Position numbers and translations under genes: made by a program
Source of the DNA: CAWVWD01 sp965662365
GTDB lineage: Bacteria; Bacteroidota; Bacteroidia; Chitinophagales; Saprospiraceae
Assembly (NCBI GenBank): GCA_965662365.1
Contig: CBFIHR010000064.1
Span: 1-25,657, forward strand
Reading direction: 5' to 3'
Length of the DNA stretch: 25,657 nucleotides
Shown here: piece after piece, positions 15,022 through 24,000 of the stretch
Numbering within the stretch: the stretch's first letter is position 1
Layout: every line of letters starts with the position of its first letter
The notes under the pieces: model-generated
What the model saw: only the letters and a program-made list of their open reading frames with translations
Databases searched by the model: none
Told to the model about the DNA's origin: nothing

Positions 15022-18000
15022 ATGAAAAGTTTATACTATAAATCACCTTTAGTAATAATTGCATTAACTTTTTTACAATCAATCTTTATAGTTGAGGTTA
15101 ATGCACAATGTACTACACCGACTACACCTGTAATAATTGTTAATCCAAATAGTGCGGTATGTGGTCAGCAAAATGTGAATTTTACGATTGACCCAGCATC
15201 TATTCAGGCCGGTGCAACGTACACATGGGATTTTGGTGATCCTTTATCTAATTCAAATACGGCAACAGGAACGAGTGTATCACATGCGTTCACTCCAAGT
15301 TCTACTGGTGCTACTTTTAATGTGACTGCGACCGCATCTGTGCCGACGATTCCGGTAGCTGCTACATGGGTGAATTTAATAAATTCAACAGTTGGTAGTG
15401 ACTCGTTGATAAAGTCAACAAGTTCGGATAGCTACAACTCCGGTGCAAATACATTACAAACGCTCAGTGAGGGCGAGTTTCTTGGAATTCCTGTAGATCC
15501 GAATGTAGACTTTGCATTTGGACTAAGTGATCTTTCTTCGGGTGCAGTCAGTACGGGTACTGTTAACTACGAGCGTTTTAATGGAATTAGTGGTACGGAT
15601 ATTTCAAGTCTTACAAATTCATCAAATTTTCCTGATAACCCTTCATTTTCAGGAACTTTAACAAGTTTAGACGCACCAAATAATGTTGGTAATAATTATG
15701 GTTCTAGAATTTATGGTTACATTGAAGCACCACAAACAGGAACATATTATTTTACGATAACAGGTGATGATCACAGCTATTTTTATTTAAGCAGTGATGA
15801 GGATCCGTCTAATAGCCTTTTAAGAGCCTATTTTAATGGATGGACAAATCCAACGCAATTTAATAAATATACGACACAAAGAAGTACTGCAATCAATCTT
15901 GTAGCTGGTGAGCGTTACTATTTTCAAGTACTTCATAAAGAAGGTAATGGTGGTGATCATGTTCAAGTTTATTGGGAAACGCCATCTAATGCTACTCCAA
16001 CAATAGTTCCGGGTACAAACTTATCTCCGTACGTAGGATTAGGTGCGATTGATTATGCCATTGAAACTCAGAACGGAACAATTACAATATATGAAGGTGG
16101 AGTTAGTCAAGGTATTTTTGGAACGGCCAGTCCTGGAGACACATTAGCTGTAGGTATTTTAAATGGCGAAGTGGTTTATTATCAAAATGGAAGTATTATA
16201 CATACAAGTTCAAATACACCATCTTCTACATCTTTAACTGGAGATATCTCTATTAGTACTGGAGATGGCTCGATTGTAGGCGCATTTATTGGAGGACAAA
16301 ATTGTTCATCATCCGGAAACGCTTCTGTTACTTCAAGTCCTACGCCGAATTTTACAATTGGTAGTTCGGGATTTGATAGACAACAAACTTGTAAAACGAT
16401 TATTAACCCTGGAGATCAACTTGGAGTTGTCTTTGGTTTTTCCTCTGGATACGATGGTTCTCACACTTACACGATTGATTATGGAGATGGAGGTGGTCCT
16501 GTACCTTTTGTAGGAAATGTCACTTCATACACCTATACTTCACCAGGAGTTTATATTGTGACGGTAGTTGGAGATAATGGTGCAGGTTGTACCAGTACTT
16601 TTTCTGATACAATATTCTATTTAGATAGACCTTTGGCCGATATGAGTATTGTGGGTAGCGCCGATGTCTGTGAAGGAGATACCGTATTTACATTAAATAA
16701 CACGGATACGATTAGTCACAGAGTGACTTTTTATGTATGGGAATGGGATGACGGAACATTAGATACTGTTTACTATCAAAGTTCTGCTTATCACGTATTT
16801 AACTTAGGGGATAACTTAGCTTGTGCCGATGTACCAGGAGGAGGAATGCCTTATGATGTAACACTTTATGCTTTTAATGAGTGTTTTCAGCACACAAACT
16901 CTTCTCCGGTTACAGTCTCGCAGACGCCGACGGGTAACTTGAGTAGTGTCACTGTCGAGTGTAATTCGGTCGCCTCGACCTCGGGGATAGAATTTAATTT
17001 GGATTATTGTACTTATGGTATCGCAGGAACACCTTCCTGGAACTTTGGCGATACGGCTTCTGGAGCATTAGATACCTTGGCTTTTCCGCCCGATAATCCG
17101 ACACATATATTTGTAGGTGGTCCAGGATTGTATGATATTACCGTAAATATTTCCACTTTATGTGGCGAGTATAATGATTCAACAAGAGTTCATATCTTAG
17201 AAGAGCCAACTGCAGATGCAACTTTTACCACAAATGGTTCAGGGGCTTTAGCAAACGGCGATGGTTGTAATCCTGTTGAATTATATTTTAATAATAGCTC
17301 TACAGGAGATAGTCTGGTTTATGATTGGACGATAACGCCTTCGGGAGGTACTTCTTTTATAAACGGAACATCTGACACTTCGGCAAGTCCTCAAATCTTA
17401 TTCAATACTGCTGGGAATTTTATTGTTGAAATGGCAGCAACAAACCCGTGTGGAACTTCTATTTGGTCAGATACTATTGTAGTTTTAGATGGACCAGCGA
17501 TTACGCTAAATCCTCCAACACCGACTTGTGACTCTTTCGCCTATACACCAACAATAACTTATTTTAATGGAGGAGGAGTTATTAATACATATTCGTGGGA
17601 GTTTTTTGAAGTAGATGGTTCACCAAATGATAATTTATTAGCTACCTCAAACCAAGCCTTTCCAACTTATAATTTCACAAGCCCTGGGACTTATAAAGCA
17701 GTTATTCGTATAACTAATGATTGTACGACTCAATCTGATTCTGTGACATTCACAGTCGAGGCAACGCCAGGACCTATAACTATCAATGGTGGTATCCCAG
17801 TTGAAACATGTGTCGGGAATGCACCTTTCACCATAACGGCAGATTTAGCGGGTGGAACATGGTCAGGAACTGGCATAAATGCAAGTGGAGTCTTTAATCC
17901 AGGTTCAGTCGTACCAGGTGTATATACGGTCTATTATAATTATGATATTGGAAATGGTTGTCCTGCCGATATTCCTGTTGATGTAACAGTTCATGCATTG

Positions 18001-21000
18001 CCGACGGTCAATGCAGGAAATAATATCAATGCCTGTGTGAATGATAATGCTTTTGATATTACTGGGTTTTCACCGGTAGGCGGAATGTGGTCAGGAGTTG
18101 GTATTATTGACCCGATAAATGGAACATTTGACCCTGCGATTGCAGGAGTTGGCTTACATACGGTCACTTACACGTACACAGATGGAAATAATTGTGAAAA
18201 CTCGGATGATTTAGTTGTCAACGTTTCAGGTTTACCAACTGTAAATGCTCAAGGAGATGAAACCTACTGTGATGTTGACTATGATATTCAGCTAAACGTA
18301 GGTTCTCCAGTAGGTGGAACATGGTCTGGGCCAGGTGCTTTATATAATAATCAAGGATATTTCAATATTGACTCAGCAGGTGGCTTAGGTACTTACACGT
18401 TATATTATAATTATGTAGATGGCAATGGTTGTGAAAATTTAGATTCTACAGATATAACGGTCATTAATAATATTGTAGCAAGTGCAGGTATTCCGGATAC
18501 CTTATGCTTGAATAGTGGAACTTATACTTTAGATAATTTCACACCGGCAGGTGGTATTTGGACAGGTAACGGAATGATTGGACAAGGACCTAATTTCTCT
18601 CCTGCCGCAGCAGGGGTCGGCATACATCCTTTGATTTATACCGTTGGTAGTGGAACTTGTTCAGATACGGACACTGTAGAGTTCGTTGTAGAAGCCATAA
18701 CAGTTGTTAATGCTGGAAATGATACCTTAGTTTGTGCGGAAACTGATCCTTTAACCTTGTCACCAAGTCCAATGGGCGGAGTATGGTCCGGGCCAGGCAT
18801 TACAGATGTGAATGCAGGGATTTTTGATCCTGCTACATCAGGGACAGGTACGTTCTTTATAACATATAGCTATACAAATCCAGTCACGGATTGTATCAGC
18901 TCAGACGTTATTACAATAACAGTTGCGCCTTTACCAACCGTAGATGCAGGTGGAACATTCACAATGTGTGATACCGCAGCAAGCTTTCCAATAACAGGGT
19001 ATACTCCTTTAGGCGGATTATGGTCAGGGCCGGGCATTACAGATCCTACCAATGCGATGTTCAATCCAGGTTTAGCAGGAGGCTTAGGTTATAACGGACA
19101 AGATACAACACACACTTTGTTCTATACGTACGTAGATGGAAACGGTTGTGAAAATCTTGACTCGTTATTGATGACTGTAACTTACGGAGATACTTTAGAA
19201 TTAGAAAAAGCAAGAGATACGCTTTGTATTAATAGTGGAATATACACGATTACAAACTTTTCACCAGCTGGTGGTTCTTGGTCGGGACCAGGTATTATTG
19301 GATCGAGTCCGAATTTCTCACCACAAGCAGCAGGTGTTGGCTTACACACTTTAACCTATATCGTAGGAACGGGTTCATGTCTAAAACAAATTACTTTAGA
19401 AATTCAGGTAGATCCTATCCCAACGGTCGATGCAGGAGATAATGTTTTAGTATGTGCAAATGATCCCGTTTATACATTGAGTGGATATTCGCCTTCAGGC
19501 GGAGTATGGACAGGCACAGGAATCATTGACGGAAATGCCGGTACGTTCAATCCGTCAATCGCAACAGGAACATACTCTTTAACTTACACTTACACGAATC
19601 CAGTTACAGGTTGTGAAAATTCAGATACGAGATTAATTACAATTTCGCCATTACCAGTTGTAACTGTAGCCAGTAATGTAACAGAATGTTACGTCCCAAC
19701 GGATATCGCACTAACAAATTATAATCCTGCTGGCGGTCTTTGGTCAGGGTCAGGTATTGTTGATGCGAATAATGGTATTTTTAATGGAGATACAGCGGGG
19801 GGAATTGGTATTTATGATCTAGTTTATACTTATACCGATGGTAATGGCTGTATGAATACCGATACGATGGAAATGGAATTAATCGGTATTGTTGCCGCTG
19901 ATGCTGGGGTAGGCGATACGCTTTGTGTTTATGATAATCCGATTAATTTAACAGGATTTTCTCCTTCGGGTGGAACTTGGACAGGTACAGGAATTACGAA
20001 TGGAACAACAGGTGAATTTGATCCAGGGCAAGTAAGTGCAGGAACGTACACTTTGACTTATACTGTTGGCTCGGGAACTTGTGAGGATAGTGATCAAGTT
20101 ACGATATTGGTTGGTGGTGTGCCGAATGTAGATGCGAAAGCAGATGAGTCAGTTTGTGTTTCGGCTGCTCCTTTCAATGTGACAACAGCAACGCCAGCAA
20201 ATGGCTATTGGTCAGGTAATGGAATTATAGATTCTATTGCAGGGACGTTTGACCCAGCTTTAGTGGGTGATGGAACACATACTCTGACTTACACATACGT
20301 TAATCCAATTACAGGTTGTGAAGGAACAGATAATAAAAATGTAGTGGTTTATCCATTACCAAATGTAAATGCAGGGGATACCGTTGTCTATTGTAATACG
20401 CCAAGCAATGTTCAATTATCAGGTTTCACACCAACAAATGGTGGTATTTGGTCAGGTCAAGGTATTGTTGATGCGAATAATGGTGTATTCAATCCGATTA
20501 CAGCAGGAGATGTAGGAACATATCCTGTCGTATTGACATTTACAGATGCTAATAATTGTACGAATAATGATACATTATATATTAATGTAGTGGCAGGTGA
20601 TACCGTAAACGCAGGGCCGAATGATACGTTATGTACGAATGATGTCGCTATTAATTTATCAGGTTTTCCGACTGGTGGTATTTGGTCAGGTGCAGGTATT
20701 ACAAATACAACAGGCGTATTTGATCCAAGTCAAGTTTCTGCAGGTTTCCATTATCCAGTTTATACAGTAGGTACAGGAACTTGTGAACGTAAAGATACCA
20801 TCGAAGTATTTGTTAGTGCCTTGCCTTTTGTTGACGCAGGAAATAATTTAGAATATTGTATTGATGCAGGAATAGTTACGATGGTAGGACAGACACCTTC
20901 TGGTGGTTATTGGACAGGTCCTGGTATCATAGATTCAATCGCAGGAACCTTCGACCCAACAATTGTTGGAGTCGGTTCACATACTGTTTCTTATGTTGTA

Positions 21001-24000
21001 AGAAATACTTTTGGCTGTGATAATGTAGATACAAGAACGATTACAATAAATAATTTACCAACGGTAAATGCCGGAGATACTGTAGCTTACTGTTTTACTC
21101 CGGATAATATTCAATTAACAGGCTTCACGCCTGCAAGTGGCGGAGTTTGGTCAGGTACAGGTATCATTGATGCAAATAATGGTGTGTTTAATGCGAATAT
21201 GGCAGGAGCAACCGGAATCGGATTTTATGATGATATTGTATTAAGTTTTACAGACGGAAATAACTGTACCAATACAGATACCTTGGCAATTGTTATTGAA
21301 TTTGGAGATACTATTAATGCAGGTTCGGATTTAGCAATGTGTATTGATGATGGTTTAGATACATTGACGGGATATACTCCAGTTAATGGTGGAACTTGGT
21401 CAGGAACAGGAATTATTAGTTCAAGTGGTGTATTTGATCCAGGTACAGCAGGTAGTGGAACACATCAGTTAGTTTATACTTTCGGTTCAGGAACTTGTCT
21501 AAAACGAGATACGATCGAGGTCTTAGTAGGAACGATTCCAACAGTCGATGCAGGCACAAATCAAGCGGTTTGTATTGATGAATCTACTTTTAACCTAACA
21601 GGATTCAGTCCTTCAAATGGTGTTTGGACAGGTCAAGGAGTTACCAATGCAACTTTAGGAACATTCGATGCTAGTACAGCAGGTGTTGGTACACACACTT
21701 TAACATATACTTACACGAATCCAATTACAGGTTGTGAGAATTTTGATACAAAACAAATCATTGTTCATGATTTACCAACCGTCAATGCCGGTGATACCGC
21801 AGAATATTGTAATACACCTAATAATATCACATTAACAGGTTATAGTCCTTTAGGTGGAACATGGTCAGGCGCGGGTATAATTGATGATAACAACGGTATT
21901 TTTAACACAATAAATGCTGGTGGAGAAGGAACGTATTATCCGGTTTACACTTACACGAATGGAAATGGTTGTACGAATTTTGACACTTTAGTTGTAGAAG
22001 TAATTTATGGAGATACGGTTGATGCAGGTGATCCTATCGGAATGTGTATTACAGATGGAATTGATACATTGGATAATGGTTATCGCCCGTCAACAGGTGG
22101 AACTTGGTCAGGGCAAGGTATTATTAATAGTTCATTAGGGATATTCGACCCGAATTTAGTAACAACAAATACATTACACACCATTTATTATACTTACGGT
22201 GTAGGAACATGTGAAAAAACAGATTCTACAACGATTTTTGTAGGAACGACACCTTTCGTGGAAGCAGGTAGCAATGATACTATCTGTGAATTAGATGGAA
22301 TATTAACGTTATCGGGGTTTGTACCTTCGGTAGGAGGTGTTTGGACAGGAACAGGCGTAGTGCCGGGTACAAATACTTTCAATCCATTGATTTCGGGGCC
22401 GGGTACATTTACGCTGACTTATTACTATGAAGTCGCTTTTACGGGTTGTGATAATTTTGATACAAAAACAATAACAGTTGTTCCTGCACCGACTGTCAAT
22501 GCAGGAAATGGAGCGATTGTGTGTAACAACGCTGCTGATATTACACTGACAGGATTTAATCCCTTAGGTGGCGTTTGGACAGGGGCGGGTATTACGAACC
22601 CTTCGGGCGTATTTAATACGATTATTGCAGGTGGTTTGGGTGTAAATAATGGCGACACGTCCTACACCTTAACTTATACTTATACAGACGGAACCGGTTG
22701 TTCTAATTCAGACACAGTTATTTATGATGTTATTTTCGGTGACGTTGTCTCAGCAGGTCCGGATACAAATATTTGTATTGACGGAGGAGCGTTAGTATTG
22801 ATGGGTACACCAGTTGGTGGAACTTGGTCAGGAAATGGTATTATTAATACGAATGGTACATTTGATCCATCTGTTTCCGGAGTTGGATCACACATACTAA
22901 CTTATACTTACGGAACTGGTACTTGTCAGAAAACAGATCAAATGCAAGTAAACGTAAGTCCTGCCTTAACGATTAATGCTGGACCAGATATCTCAGTTTG
23001 TCAAGCTGATGCTGCCTTTATATTGACAGGAAATGTGCCGTCAACAGGTGGAACATGGTCAGGAGCAGGTATTACAGATGCAACAAACGGTACATTTGAT
23101 CCATCGGTAGCAGGTGTTGGTACACATACCATTACTTATAGTTTTTCAAATACAAATACAGGATGTTCGGATACAGATACACGTATTATTACGGTATCAC
23201 CTCCGCCAACTGTTTTTGCAGGAAATGATCAGACGTATTGTAATTCAGGTCAAATCATTACTTTGGGCGGTAATTCTCCGAGCGGTGGAACATGGTCTGG
23301 GGCTGGTGTGATTGATCCTATTTTAGGAGAGTTCAACTCACAGTTAGCAGGTGGCGTTGGTTACAATAATGCAGATACTGTTTATCAAGTTGTTTATACC
23401 TATAGCACAGGAAGTTGCTTAAACAGAGATACTGTCAATATTACAATCATTTTTGGAGATACGGTAATTGCAGGAATAGACGAAGCTGTTTGTATTGATG
23501 ACGTTGCTTTCAATTTAACAGGATTTTCTCCGTCAGACGGAACCGGGGTATGGTCAGGAAATGGTATTTTAGATCCATTCTTAGGATTATTTGACCCAGC
23601 AACAGCAGGCGTCGGAGTCCATACTTTAACTTATACTTATGGTACGGGAACTTGCCAAAAAACAGATACAAAAACGGTTCAAGTTTATGCTTTACCAACG
23701 GTGAATGCAGGAACAAATCTTTCTGTTTGTATCAATGATTTAGCATTTACATTATCGGGTTATAGTCCATTAGGTGGAACATGGTCAGGAACAGGAATCG
23801 TAGATGTGACAACTGGAGTATTTGATCCATCAGTAGCAGGTATTGGTACATTTACATTAACGTATAATTACGTCCATCCGATTACAGGTTGTGAATCATC
23901 AGATAATAGAGTAGTTACGGTGCATGATTTGCCGGTAGTTGCAATGCCTGACACGACAGAATTCTGTCAAATACCAAGCAATATATTGCTATCGGATTAT